DNA from: Alphaproteobacteria bacterium
GTDB lineage: Bacteria; Pseudomonadota; Alphaproteobacteria; Rickettsiales; UBA1997
DNA length: 64,000 nucleotides
Assembly: GCA_021151765.1 (NCBI GenBank)
Contig: JAGKWR010000011.1
Span: forward strand, 6,184-70,183
Reading direction: 5' to 3'
Position 1 is the first letter of the stretch; the number at the start of each line of letters is the position of its first letter. Under the pieces are notes generated by a model. It had not been told where the DNA came from, did no database searches, and saw nothing but the letters and a program-made list of their open reading frames with translations. The position numbers and the translations under genes are program-made. Below are positions 9,992 to 19,077 of this stretch, in pieces.

Positions 9992-10723
9992 ATGAAAACA
10001 AATATCTCGCAAAGCACTAGATCAAACAAGAAAAGTAATTTTACTATAATTGAATCTCTAACTTTGTTTTCTGTACTAGTAGTAATTTTAGTCGGAATTT
10101 ATTTTACTAAAAACTTATTCATGGCCAATGATATCAAATCTTTGGCCATGCAAATAAGAAAATATGACGATGCAGTTTCAGCATTTGCTGACAAATATGA
10201 AGCGTTACCAGGAGATATCTGCAAAACTCAGTATTTCGGAATTACTAAAGAAAATACTGACGGAAATTGTGATAATATCGTCAATGATGCGAACGAAAAA
10301 ATAGTTAGCGCTAATGGAGAAATTACAAAGTTTTGGATGCACTTATCGCAAACAAATTTATTAGAAGAAAAATTCGATGGTTCAGATAATGAAAAAGCAG
10401 AGATCGGAACTAGTTTCCCAATTAGTAAAATAGGAGATAAAATTGGAATAATCGCATACGGAGATGAGGGTAAAACATTTTATCAAATTGGCTTTAAATA
10501 TTCTAATTCTCACAATATCATAATGTCTGATAAGAGTTTAAAACCTTATGAAAGTTATTTGTTTGATGAAAAAATTGACGATGGAAACCCTAAAAAAGGC
10601 AGAGTAGTAACAGTTGGTGGAAATCAGCCAAATCATAAGGAGAATGAAGAATGTGTTAAAAACTTCGTTTATAACCAAAGTAACAACCACACATCTTGTC
10701 AACTTCGGATAGAAATTCAGTAA
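9992..10723 (+). CDS. Pilin-like protein with divergent class III signal
   Basis: Residues 17-40 read NFTIIESLTLFSVLVVIL, which matches a type IV prepilin signal (F-T-x-x-E followed by a hydrophobic helix) except that Asn replaces the Gly normally required before the cleavage site. The remaining about 200 residues are a soluble domain with several Cys and no family I recognise. KALPGD-like text (YEALPGDICKTQYFG) resembles the region after the helix in pseudopilin-like proteins of Rickettsiales and Holosporales. It follows the VirB6-like gene by about 60 bases and precedes tatC by 16. Whether a prepilin peptidase can process it is open. Confidence 0.6.
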   Translation: MKTNISQSTRSNKKSNFTIIESLTLFSVLVVILVGIYFTKNLFMANDIKSLAMQIRKYDDAVSAFADKYEALPGDICKTQYFGITKENTDGNCDNIVNDANEKIVSANGEITKFWMHLSQTNLLEEKFDGSDNEKAEIGTSFPISKIGDKIGIIAYGDEGKTFYQIGFKYSNSHNIIMSDKSLKPYESYLFDEKIDDGNPKKGRVVTVGGNQPNHKENEECVKNFVYNQSNNHTSCQLRIEIQ

Positions 10724-10739
10724 AAACAAAAATCAGAAA

Positions 10740-11486
10740 ATGGACTCAAAAAATTACATGACATTGCAAAATCATCTTGAAGAGCTACGTAATCGTCTGA
10801 TTTTTTCGGTGATTTTTTTTCTATTTATCTTTGCAACATGTTATTTTTTTTCTGCAGAAATTTATAATTTTCTACTCAAACCTTTTAGTGAATTTTCAAT
10901 TAATAATGAAAATCGAAAATTAATATACACCAGCCCGGCTGAAGCCTTCACAACTTATTTAAAATTATCTTTTTATTCCTCTTTATTTTTTTCTTTCCCA
11001 ATTTTCGCAACACAAATTTATCTTTTTCTAGCACCAGCTTTGTATAAAAATGAGAAAAAAAATGTGCTAAAAATTTTATTTTCTGCATCGTTTTTATTTC
11101 TATTTGGAGCAGCAATGGCATATTTTTTTATTTTGCCTCTCGCAATAGAATTCTTTGCAAGCTTTGAAATCAAGGGCTCAGAATCATCTATTCCAATTCA
11201 TCTTGAAGCACGTGTCAGTGAATATTTAAATCTTGTACTAAATTTGTTATTTGGTTTTGGAGTTGCTTTCCAACTACCAATCTTCTTGCTTTTTTTAATT
11301 AGAGTTGGTCTGTTATCGCCGTCTGACTTAAAAAATAAAAGGAGATATTTTATTGTAGCAATTTTTGTAATTTCTGCAGTTCTTACTCCCCCAGACGTTT
11401 TGAGTCAGATAAGCTTGGCACTTCCGATGATTCTACTTTTCGAAATTGTCATCCTTATAGGAAAAAATTTTAACAAAAAAAAATAA
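10740..11486 (+). CDS. tatC: Sec-independent protein translocase TatC
   Basis: TatC is the multi-spanning receptor of the twin-arginine export pathway. This 248-aa protein has the usual length and six membrane segments. Near the N-terminus it has the cytoplasmic HLEELRNRLI motif, with the conserved Glu that binds twin-arginine signals, and later SPAEAFTTYLKLS and FGFGVAFQLP family segments. C-terminal AVLTPPDVLSQ is also typical. tatA and tatB are not adjacent. It is only 4 bases from the basic repeat gene downstream, so they probably share a transcript. Confidence 0.96.
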   Translation: MDSKNYMTLQNHLEELRNRLIFSVIFFLFIFATCYFFSAEIYNFLLKPFSEFSINNENRKLIYTSPAEAFTTYLKLSFYSSLFFSFPIFATQIYLFLAPALYKNEKKNVLKILFSASFLFLFGAAMAYFFILPLAIEFFASFEIKGSESSIPIHLEARVSEYLNLVLNLLFGFGVAFQLPIFLLFLIRVGLLSPSDLKNKRRYFIVAIFVISAVLTPPDVLSQISLALPMILLFEIVILIGKNFNKKK

Positions 11487-11490
11487 AATT

Positions 11491-11796
11491 ATGGCTATCG
11501 CTAAAAAGGCTGCTCCTAAAAAAGCTGCTGTAAAAAAAGCTCCAGCTAAAAAAGCCGCTCCTAAAAAAGTAGCAGTGAAGAAAGCTCCAGCTAAAAAAGC
11601 TGCTCCTAAAAAAGTAGCAGTGAAAAAAGCTCCAGCTAAAAAAGTTGCTCCTAAAAAAGTAGCAGTGAAGAAAGCTCCAGCTAAAAAAGTTGCTCCTAAA
11701 AAAGTAGCAGTGAAAAAAGCTCCAGCTAAAAAAGTTGCTCCTAAAAAAGTGGCAGTAAAAAAAGCTCCAGCAAAGAAATCTCCTGCTAAAAAATAA
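11491..11796 (+). CDS. Histone H1-like Lys/Ala/Pro repeat protein
   Basis: The 101-aa product consists almost only of Lys, Ala, Pro and Val, built from about six copies of a 15-residue unit of the form KKVAVKKAPAKK(V/A)AP. Its charge and PAKK/APKK motifs match the C-terminal tail of histone H1 and bacterial H1-like proteins, which bind and condense DNA non-specifically. There is no globular domain. At DNA level it is a tandem repeat with a 45-base period. It is followed by a strong terminator. A chromosome-compacting role is inferred from composition only. Confidence 0.75.
   Translation: MAIAKKAAPKKAAVKKAPAKKAAPKKVAVKKAPAKKAAPKKVAVKKAPAKKVAPKKVAVKKAPAKKVAPKKVAVKKAPAKKVAPKKVAVKKAPAKKSPAKK
11515..11780 (+). 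repeat. 45-bp in-frame tandem repeat inside the H1-like gene
   Basis: Successive units of 15 codons differ at only a few third positions or Ala/Val swaps (gct/gtt, gtg aag/gtg aaa). The near-identity of units suggests recent slippage or unequal exchange, so the copy number may vary between strains without breaking the frame. Confidence 0.85.
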
Positions 11797-11823
11797 GTAG
11801 AAGATCTAAAAAGTAAAAAATAG

Positions 11824-11857
11824 GGCGGAATTCTAACCAGAATTCCGCCTTTTTTTA
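11824..11857 (+). terminator. Rho-independent terminator after the H1-like gene
   Basis: A perfect 10-bp stem GGCGGAATTC / GAATTCCGCC with loop TAACCA is followed by eight T residues. It ends the VirB6-like/pilin/tatC/H1-like plus-strand unit before the convergent gene at 11909. Confidence 0.93.
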
Positions 11858-11908
11858 TAACTTTTTTTCAATTTTAGGTCAAAAATATGGCCAAAATTTA
11901 TAAATAAT

Positions 11909-12394
11909 TTACTGAGATTTAGAAAAATTTTGCGAAGCAGCAAACTGTTTGACAACCACGCGAACCGGTGATTTCGAAGGAGTTCTAGCATTATTTTCTG
12001 TATTGACGACATCACATAAAATATCGAGAGATATCCCACCATCAAAGCACATACAAATCATGTAAGTTTTTTTATCTAAATTTTCGATCATTTCACGATT
12101 GATAATTCTGAAACTACTGCTTTGTTCTTTCTTGCGCGAGAATCGAAAAAGACGATTTAAAATTTTTAAATATCGGTTAATTTTTTCACTTTTATGCGGT
12201 GGAATATTACCAGAAATTACAGCTTCATCAGCAACCTCAATTAGGTATTCAAAAAGCATTTCCGCGATTTGCGCTGATTCTTCTTCGATTTTTTTAAAAA
12301 CTTCAGCGATCAATTTTAAATTATCAGCAACTGATGGATTGATAACTGACCCCGAAGGAACTTGCGGAAAATCTGAATAATTTTTATTAGGCAT
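11909..12394 (-). CDS. Hypothetical protein, 161 aa
   Basis: I do not recognise a family. The protein looks soluble: residues 20-60 form an amphipathic helix (LKLIAEVFKKIEEESAQIAEMLFEY), residues about 70-95 are basic, and the C-terminus is Ser/Lys-rich and probably disordered. It starts 2 bases after the AmgK-like gene's stop on the same strand, so it is the last gene of a GST - kinase - hypothetical operon. Function unknown. Confidence 0.7.
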   Translation of the reverse strand: MPNKNYSDFPQVPSGSVINPSVADNLKLIAEVFKKIEEESAQIAEMLFEYLIEVADEAVISGNIPPHKSEKINRYLKILNRLFRFSRKKEQSSSFRIINREMIENLDKKTYMICMCFDGGISLDILCDVVNTENNARTPSKSPVRVVVKQFAASQNFSKSQ

Positions 12395-12396
12395 AT

Positions 12397-13410
12397 TTAA
12401 ATAAATTTTCGCAGCAATTGAGATATTTCAGAAAAGATTGGATTTGCAGAATTCAACCTAGAATCAACAAAACCAAGGACTCGCGGAATTAAATTTAAGT
12501 AATGATGTTTACCATCACGCATCGAAAGACGTGCAAAAATTCCAACAATTTTAATATTTCTTTGCAAAGATAAAATCTCGTAATCACGCAAAAATGCTGC
12601 TTTGTCGCACGATGAATTATCGAGATAATATTGCAAAAGCTGCTGACGATTTTCTTCATTTAAATCACGTCGCGCATCTTCAAGCAATGACACTAAATCA
12701 TAAGCACTTGAGCCAATCAAAGCGTCTTGAAAATCAAGCAAACCAACTTTTTTGAAATCTTCTCTTTGCGGCAAAATCATTAAATTATCGGCATGATAAT
12801 CACGCAAAACTAAAACATTGTTATTACTACTTTTGAAATTGCTTTTACTAGCTGATGAAGTGCTTAGTTGATCAAAAAGTTCGAACCACAAACTTTTAAA
12901 CTGAGCTTTTTCGATCCCCGTCATTTCTTTCTTTTGCAGTGGCAAATACCAATCAACCAATAACATTACTTCACGGAACAAAACCGCGTTGTTGTAGTAT
13001 GAAACGTCTTTTTCCGGCTCAATTTCTGCCAATTTAATCAAGCAATCACAAGCTCTTTTATAAAGTTGTAATTCGTTATTTTTTAAATCATCACCCTGCT
13101 CTTTTGCCAAAACTCGGCCGTAAGTTTCATCGCCGAAATCTTCGAGCAAAATAAAACCATTTACTTCATCAACTGCGTAAATTTTTGGCGCTGAAAAGTT
13201 GTGCGATACCAAAAACTGATCAATCTTAATGAAAGGATGAATATCTTCGTGAGTTGGCGGCGCAAACATCAAAATGCGTTGCTCACCGTTGAAAAAAACA
13301 CGATAATAAGAACGAAAAGACGCATCACCCGCAACTTTTTTAATGTCGCAATCAACAATATTATTTTTCGCTAAAAAGGCGCGCGCTTGGTTGTAATCAA
13401 GTTCAATCAT
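12397..13410 (-). CDS. Aminoglycoside-phosphotransferase-fold sugar kinase, AmgK-like
   Basis: This 337-aa protein has the COG3178/AmgK layout. It has the N-terminal GDASFRSYYRV segment (ATP-grip strand region), FILLEDFGDETY (hinge), the catalytic loop VLRDYHADNLM (H-x-D-N type, about residues 204-214) and the metal-binding GLLDFQDAL (Asp of the DFG-equivalent). AmgK phosphorylates N-acetylmuramic acid and GlcNAc at C1 in peptidoglycan recycling, with MurU as next enzyme; murU is not in this window. Family is firm; the exact substrate is inferred. It begins 4 bases after the GST gene ends. Confidence 0.8.
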   Translation of the reverse strand: MIELDYNQARAFLAKNNIVDCDIKKVAGDASFRSYYRVFFNGEQRILMFAPPTHEDIHPFIKIDQFLVSHNFSAPKIYAVDEVNGFILLEDFGDETYGRVLAKEQGDDLKNNELQLYKRACDCLIKLAEIEPEKDVSYYNNAVLFREVMLLVDWYLPLQKKEMTGIEKAQFKSLWFELFDQLSTSSASKSNFKSSNNNVLVLRDYHADNLMILPQREDFKKVGLLDFQDALIGSSAYDLVSLLEDARRDLNEENRQQLLQYYLDNSSCDKAAFLRDYEILSLQRNIKIVGIFARLSMRDGKHHYLNLIPRVLGFVDSRLNSANPIFSEISQLLRKFI

Positions 13411-13414
13411 GTTC

Positions 13415-14092
13415 TTAAAAATCGAGTTTAGAATACCATTCTGGCGGATTTATATTAGCGATGCGATCGCGCAAAACATCATTAAAGATTTTGTGAGATT
13501 TCAACAAGCTGTACCAATCTTTCACCGACGAATAATGATGCCAGTTGATGTCGCCAAAATAATCTAAAACTGAAAGTTGTGAAGCGGCAGCAAAATCAGC
13601 AACAGTAACTTGATCTCCTGCTAAATATTTTCTGCTTTCTAGCAAATATTCGATATAGCTCAAATGCACATTTAAGTTATTGCGTGCAATTCTCAAAATT
13701 TCTGAATTTGGGGCTTTCGCGCCAGGCAAATAGCGATTAAAATAGCGCTCGTTTAATATGTGTTTTGCAACTTCATTGAAGAATTTTACGTCAAACCAAC
13801 TTTGAATTTTACGAACTTCAGCACGTTTAGCAATGCCGTCACCCAAGAAACTTCTGGTTTCGTCATGCTTTTCTTCAATATATTCAATGATTACAGCACT
13901 TTCTGAAACCACGGCAGAATTACTATTATCAAACAAAACCGGAATTGTTCCCGCCGGATTCATGGCGATGAATTCTTTTCTTCTTTCCCAAAAATTTTCG
14001 GTAACTAATTCGACACCAATTTCTTTCGCTGCCAAATGAACTCTGACTTTGCGCGAAAATGGGCAGATCGCATGATGATAAAGACGATACAT
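13415..14092 (-). CDS. Glutathione S-transferase family protein
   Basis: The 225-aa protein has an N-terminal thioredoxin-like GST domain (residues about 1-78): YHHAICPFSRKVR at the active site, NPAGTIPVLFD with the cis-Pro, and SESAVIIEYIEE (Glu-Ser glutathione-binding pair). A helical C-terminal domain (about 90-220) includes the VTVADFAAASQLS N-capping region. The CPFS motif suggests a Cys-type active site as in omega or beta-like GSTs. It is first in a minus-strand operon and divergent from polA. Substrate unknown. Confidence 0.9.
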   Translation of the reverse strand: MYRLYHHAICPFSRKVRVHLAAKEIGVELVTENFWERRKEFIAMNPAGTIPVLFDNSNSAVVSESAVIIEYIEEKHDETRSFLGDGIAKRAEVRKIQSWFDVKFFNEVAKHILNERYFNRYLPGAKAPNSEILRIARNNLNVHLSYIEYLLESRKYLAGDQVTVADFAAASQLSVLDYFGDINWHHYSSVKDWYSLLKSHKIFNDVLRDRIANINPPEWYSKLDF

Positions 14093-14175
14093 AATAGGAT
14101 TTTAGAATTTTGATTTTACAATTTTGACTCGCAGCAGGTTTTACAACCTAAATCTAAAATCTTAAATCTAAAATT

Positions 14176-16953
14176 ATGAAAAAGATCGCTTTGATCGACG
14201 GTTACGGCTTTGTCTTTCGTGCTTATCACTCTTTGCCACCACTTACCAGATCAGATGGCACGCCAGTCGGAGCCGTTTATGGCTTCACCAACATGTTGAT
14301 AAAATTGCTCGCCGGACTTGATGTTACACACGCTGCTGTGGTGTTTGATTCTGGTTCAAAAACATTCCGTAACGATATTTTTCCTAATTATAAAGCCAAT
14401 CGTCCGCCTTGTCCCGAAGAATTGATTCCGCAATTTCCGATTGTTCGTGAAGCTGCAGAAGCTTTGAATTTAACTATTTTAGAAAAATCTGGTTTTGAAG
14501 CTGACGACATTATCGCCACAATGGCGAAGAAATATTCTGATCAAGAAAGTAAAGTTTTAATCGTTTCTTCTGACAAAGACTTGATGCAGCTAGTCAACGA
14601 CGACGTTGTGATGTATGACGCCATGAAAAATAAAATGGTTGCTGAAGCTGAAGTTTTTGAGAAATTTTTTGTCAAACCTGAAAAAGTTTTAGACGTTTTA
14701 GCCTTGATGGGCGACACTTCCGACAATATTCCCGGCGTGAAAGGAATTGGTCCAAAAACTGCTGCGGAACTGATTCATCAATTTGGTAATTTAGAAAATA
14801 TTTTTGCTAACCTAGACCAAATCAAACAAGACAAGCGTCGCGAGCTTTTACGTAGCGGCGAAGAAAATGCCAAACTTTCAAAAATTCTCGCTGCTTTGAA
14901 AGAAGATGTCGATTTAGCGATTGGTATTGATGACTTAAAACTTAAAAATATTGATCCTCACAAACTAGTTTCGTTTTTAGAGCATCAAGGTTTCCGCTCT
15001 TTAGTTTTGCGGGTTCGTAAAGAATTTGGTATTTCAGATGAAATTAAATCGACATCTAAAATTAATGCCAAATCTAGTGCAGAAAATTACGCTACAGCAG
15101 ATTCTCAAAATCATAAATCCGTAAATTTTAGCCAAATAAAAACTACTGAAATTACTGCACAAAATATCAAAGAAATCAGCCAACAAGCACTGTTAAACGG
15201 CTTTGTTAGCGTTGATTATCATGATCATTTTTTAACTATTTCGACGTATAAAAAAGATGACTCCGTACAAGAAATTTTTTACTGCGAAGTTAGCGGTAAC
15301 CAAAAACTAAGCGAAAAAAATTGCGCCACTGATTTGTTCAGCACTGAAGAATCAACGTCGCAAGTCAATTCCGAAAATATTTTTATCTTAAATGACTTCG
15401 CCGAAATTTTTGCAAATGACGCGATCAAAAAAGTTTTTTTCGACGCTAAATCTTTTCTAAAAAATGTCGCCTTGACAGCTTATGAAGATGTTTCAGTAAT
15501 GAATCATTTGTTGAATTCAGTCACCAAAGCTGACTTACGCGAAATCATTAATTTGAACTTAGAAGAAGATTTAAACGAGTTAGGATTTAACCAAATTTTT
15601 GACGAATTAGAAAAAAATAAAACGCCGCAAGCTTTCGCGGAAAAATCGAAAAAAGTAGAATTTTTCTGCTTCAAAAATTTTGCCATTACACAAATTTACA
15701 AAATTTTTTCTGATAAAATTTTTTCCAGTAAACTTAATTTCGCTTATTTAGGAGTTGAGCTGCCGTTGCTTGAAGTTATTGCTCGTATGGAAAATAATGG
15801 CGTGTCTGTTGACATCAAAAAACTTCACGATTTATCACAAGAATTTGCCGCAAATATTCAAAAATTAAGCAAAGAAATTTACGAAATTGCCGATGAAGAA
15901 TTCAACATCGCTTCCACTCAACAATTAGGGAAAATTTTATTTGAAAAACTCAATTTAGATTCTTCAAAAAAATCGAAAAAAACTGGCGCACTTTCAACTA
16001 ATTCATCTGTTTTGGAAGAGTTGGCGCTGCAAGGACACAGCATCGCGCAAAAAGTTTTGGATTTCCGCAAATTCTCGAAATTAAAAAACACCTACAGCGA
16101 CGCTTTACCAAAAGAAATTAATCCGAAAACCAATCGCATTCACAGCAATTTTTCAACCACTTCAACCAGCACGGGAAGATTCAGTTCAACCAATCCGAAC
16201 TTACAAAATATTCCGATCAAAAGCGAAGAAGGTAAAAAAATCCGCCAAAGTTTTATCGCAGCAAAAGATCATTTATTAATTTCTGCTGACTATTCCCAAA
16301 TCGAGCTGCGCGTTATTGCGCACGTCGCTAAAATTCATAATTTAGTTCAAGCTTTCAAAGACGATAAAGACATTCACCGCATTACTGCTTCTCAAGTTTT
16401 TCACATTCCAGAAGCACAAGTAACCGATGAAATTCGGTCGAAAGCGAAAGCGATTAACTTTGGTATTATCTACGGAATCAGCGCTTTCGGCCTTGCCAAA
16501 CAGCTTGATATTCCAAGATCAGAAGCAGCAATTTATATCCAATCTTACCTCGAAGCTTATCCGGGAATTGATGCTTACATGAAAAATTACATCGAAGTGG
16601 CTCGCCGCAACGGTTTTATTACCACAATTTCGGGCCGCAAATGTTTTATTCACGAAATTAACAGTAAAAATCCGATTCTGCGTCAAGAAGCTGAACGCTT
16701 GGCGATCAACGCTCCGATTCAAGGAAGCGCCGCTGATATTATTAAGATTGCCATGATTAACCTTGATCGCAAATTCCGCGAACTCAATTTGCGCTCAAAA
16801 ATTATCATGCAAATTCACGACGAATTAGTAATTGAAGCGCCGCAAGACGAAGTTGAAATTGCTCAACAAATTCTCAAAAAAGAAATGGAAAGCGCCTTTA
16901 TTTTAGATACGCCGCTCAAAGTTGATTTGTCGGTTAACCAATATTGGCAGTAA
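14176..16953 (+). CDS. polA: DNA polymerase I (proofreading site degenerate)
   Basis: The 925-aa protein has three parts. Residues about 1-290 are the 5'-3' exonuclease/FEN domain (FDSGSKTFRN, SSDKDLMQL, GDTSDNIPGVKGIGPKTA). Residues about 320-530 correspond to the 3'-5' exonuclease fold. Residues about 540-925 are the polymerase with motif A DYSQIELRVIAH (about 704), O-helix RSKAKAINFGIIYG (about 755) and motif C QIHDELV (about 880). In the middle domain the acidic metal ligands are mostly absent: VDYHDH replaces the usual D-T-E-T-D and the later Asp residues are not in place, so proofreading is probably lost. It functions in repair and Okazaki fragment maturation. The photolyase gene follows by 24 bases. 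Confidence 0.96.
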   Translation: MKKIALIDGYGFVFRAYHSLPPLTRSDGTPVGAVYGFTNMLIKLLAGLDVTHAAVVFDSGSKTFRNDIFPNYKANRPPCPEELIPQFPIVREAAEALNLTILEKSGFEADDIIATMAKKYSDQESKVLIVSSDKDLMQLVNDDVVMYDAMKNKMVAEAEVFEKFFVKPEKVLDVLALMGDTSDNIPGVKGIGPKTAAELIHQFGNLENIFANLDQIKQDKRRELLRSGEENAKLSKILAALKEDVDLAIGIDDLKLKNIDPHKLVSFLEHQGFRSLVLRVRKEFGISDEIKSTSKINAKSSAENYATADSQNHKSVNFSQIKTTEITAQNIKEISQQALLNGFVSVDYHDHFLTISTYKKDDSVQEIFYCEVSGNQKLSEKNCATDLFSTEESTSQVNSENIFILNDFAEIFANDAIKKVFFDAKSFLKNVALTAYEDVSVMNHLLNSVTKADLREIINLNLEEDLNELGFNQIFDELEKNKTPQAFAEKSKKVEFFCFKNFAITQIYKIFSDKIFSSKLNFAYLGVELPLLEVIARMENNGVSVDIKKLHDLSQEFAANIQKLSKEIYEIADEEFNIASTQQLGKILFEKLNLDSSKKSKKTGALSTNSSVLEELALQGHSIAQKVLDFRKFSKLKNTYSDALPKEINPKTNRIHSNFSTTSTSTGRFSSTNPNLQNIPIKSEEGKKIRQSFIAAKDHLLISADYSQIELRVIAHVAKIHNLVQAFKDDKDIHRITASQVFHIPEAQVTDEIRSKAKAINFGIIYGISAFGLAKQLDIPRSEAAIYIQSYLEAYPGIDAYMKNYIEVARRNGFITTISGRKCFIHEINSKNPILRQEAERLAINAPIQGSAADIIKIAMINLDRKFRELNLRSKIIMQIHDELVIEAPQDEVEIAQQILKKEMESAFILDTPLKVDLSVNQYWQ

Positions 16954-16977
16954 TCCTATTTTAACAATTTACTAAAC

Positions 16978-18543
16978 GTGAAATACGACATTGTTTGGTT
17001 TAAACGTGATTTAAGAATTAGCGATAACACAGCACTCAGCTTGGCTTGCCAAAGCAATAATAACTTGATTTTGCTTTATATTTTAGAGCCCAAACTGTGG
17101 CAGCAACCTGACATGAGCAAACGTCATTATGAGTTTCTCTGCGAAAGCTTAAGTGAGCTAGAAAATGAACTTAAAAACTTAGGGCAAAATCTCGTTATTC
17201 GAGTCGGTGACACGTTGGAAATATTGCAAGAAATCAACAATGAATTTCCGATTAACAATATTTTTTCGCATCAAGAAACTTGGAATTATTGGACTTTTGA
17301 GCGCGATAAAAAAATTCTCACTTGGAGCAAATCACAAAATATTAAATGGCACGAACCAGCGCAAAATGGCGTAATTCGTCGCTTAAAAGATCGTAACGGT
17401 TGGGCGGCGAATTGGAATAAATTAATGCAGCAAAAAATTTTACCAATTCCGCAATTCCAAGAGTTAAGCAAAAAATCAACAAAACTTATTTCCGACAAAT
17501 TACCCACTTTTTCTGAACTAAATTTAGCCGAAGATAATTGTCGATTACGCCAAAAAGGTGGACGCAAAATCGCTTTAAAATTATTGGACAGTTTTTTGTA
17601 CAAACGTGGCGAAAATTATACTCGCGAAATGTCTTCTCCCCTCACCGCTTTTCGCAGCTGTTCTTTGCTTTCGCCTTACATATCTTTTGGTACAATTTCT
17701 TTGCGCGAAATTTTTCAAGCCGTTGAAAAACGTCAAATTGAACTGCAAGCAATGTCGAAAAATGCCAAAGGTAATTGGCCGTCAGCTTTGAGATCATTTG
17801 GTGGCAGATTACGTTGGCATTGTCATTTTATCCAAAAATTAGAAGATGAACCAAAAATCGAATTTGCAAATTTCCACCCTGCTTACGACTCGCTGCGTTT
17901 GCAATGCAACGATGAATTTTTACAAGCTTGGCAACAAGGCAAAACCGGATTTCCGATGGTTGACGCCACAATGCGCTGTTTGATTGCAACTGGTTGGATT
18001 AATTTCCGTATGCGTGCCATGTTGATGAGTTTTGCCAGCTATCATTTATGGCTACCTTGGCAAAAAACAGCACTTCATTTAGCACGACTTTTTACCGATT
18101 ACGAACCGGGAATTCATTACAGCCAAGTGCAAATGCAATCAGGCACAACCGGAATTAATGCTGTTCGAATTTACAATCCCATCAAGCAAAGTTTCGATCA
18201 AGATCCACAAGGAATTTTTATTCGTAAATGGATTGCCGAATTAGAGGAAATGCCCGACGAATTTATTCATACTCCATGGCAAAAACCCGAGCTACTAAAT
18301 GGTTATCCTTTGCCAATTGTCGATGAAGCACAAGCCCGTAAAGAAGCTGCTGCGAAAATTTATACGTTACGCAAAGATACAGAACATAAAATTACGGCGA
18401 AGAAAATTGTTATAAAACACGGCAGCCGTAAATCTGGTTTGAAGCAAAGTAGAAATGCTTCTGAGATCAAAACGAAAGTTCGAAAAGGCAAAAAAGCAGT
18501 TGGAAACGACGAATTACAGCTCGATTTATTCAGCGAAAACTAA
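16978..18543 (+). CDS. Deoxyribodipyrimidine photolyase / cryptochrome family
   Basis: The 521-aa protein begins at GTG with IVWFKRDLRISDNTAL, the photolyase N-terminal antenna-domain signature. The FAD-binding helical domain includes LRSFGGRLRWHCHFIQ, TGFPMVDATMRCL and WINFRMRAMLMSF, which are core FAD and lesion-pocket motifs. The family repairs UV-induced pyrimidine dimers using light; some members are cryptochromes. The C-terminal about 50 residues are a basic tail (KKIVIKHGSRKSG) that may aid DNA binding. It sits directly behind polA, suggesting a DNA-repair pair. The subclass (CPD, 6-4 or cryptochrome) cannot be fixed by eye. Confidence 0.9.
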   Translation: MKYDIVWFKRDLRISDNTALSLACQSNNNLILLYILEPKLWQQPDMSKRHYEFLCESLSELENELKNLGQNLVIRVGDTLEILQEINNEFPINNIFSHQETWNYWTFERDKKILTWSKSQNIKWHEPAQNGVIRRLKDRNGWAANWNKLMQQKILPIPQFQELSKKSTKLISDKLPTFSELNLAEDNCRLRQKGGRKIALKLLDSFLYKRGENYTREMSSPLTAFRSCSLLSPYISFGTISLREIFQAVEKRQIELQAMSKNAKGNWPSALRSFGGRLRWHCHFIQKLEDEPKIEFANFHPAYDSLRLQCNDEFLQAWQQGKTGFPMVDATMRCLIATGWINFRMRAMLMSFASYHLWLPWQKTALHLARLFTDYEPGIHYSQVQMQSGTTGINAVRIYNPIKQSFDQDPQGIFIRKWIAELEEMPDEFIHTPWQKPELLNGYPLPIVDEAQARKEAAAKIYTLRKDTEHKITAKKIVIKHGSRKSGLKQSRNASEIKTKVRKGKKAVGNDELQLDLFSEN

Positions 18544-19074
18544 TTATTTACAAATCTCGCGCATTCTGGCGTAAGCTTTGGCGATTCCTTTGGTGGAATA
18601 TTCATCAATGGCGAAGCTGCCGATTGCGGAATCGCTACGAATTTTGATTTTTTTGGCATTCAACATGCGCTGAATAACTTCCACATCTTCCATTTTATTT
18701 TTGGCCCAAGCCATGTCACCTTTTGTTGGAAAACGATATTGGTATTCATCGTCAATCATGAAAAATATTTTGCTGTTCAGCTTAAATTCATAACCGCCAA
18801 ACACACTGACTTCTTCTTTGCGCTCTCTTTGGAAACGCGTAATCATAATGTATGGACGTTGTCTAGTTTGTTGATCAGATTCAACATTTTCGGGATGAGC
18901 CACGATGTAACATTGTTTGTCTTGCAACTCATCTTCTTGAAGCTCGTAAACTGTCCAGCGATAAAAACGGCTATCGACAATCTGCGCAAATGCTGGATTG
19001 GCGACTAAAAACACAACAAAAACAACAGCGATTTTGGCGATTTTTTTGAAATATTTTTTCAAAGCTGCTCTCAA
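18544..19074 (-). CDS. Invasion-associated locus B (IalB) family exported protein
   Basis: The 176-aa protein starts at TTG and has a basic then hydrophobic signal peptide ending ANPAFAQ (cleavage predicted after residue about 30). The mature part has the IalB-type beta-rich core: RFYRWTVYELQ, RPYIMITRF and VSVFGGYEFK. Bartonella IalB is associated with erythrocyte invasion, but homologues are widespread in alphaproteobacteria and their role there is mostly unknown. It is the last gene of a long minus-strand run and starts 3 bases after the polyprenyl synthase stop. Confidence 0.8.
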   Translation of the reverse strand: MRAALKKYFKKIAKIAVVFVVFLVANPAFAQIVDSRFYRWTVYELQEDELQDKQCYIVAHPENVESDQQTRQRPYIMITRFQRERKEEVSVFGGYEFKLNSKIFFMIDDEYQYRFPTKGDMAWAKNKMEDVEVIQRMLNAKKIKIRSDSAIGSFAIDEYSTKGIAKAYARMREICK

Positions 19075-19077
19075 TTT

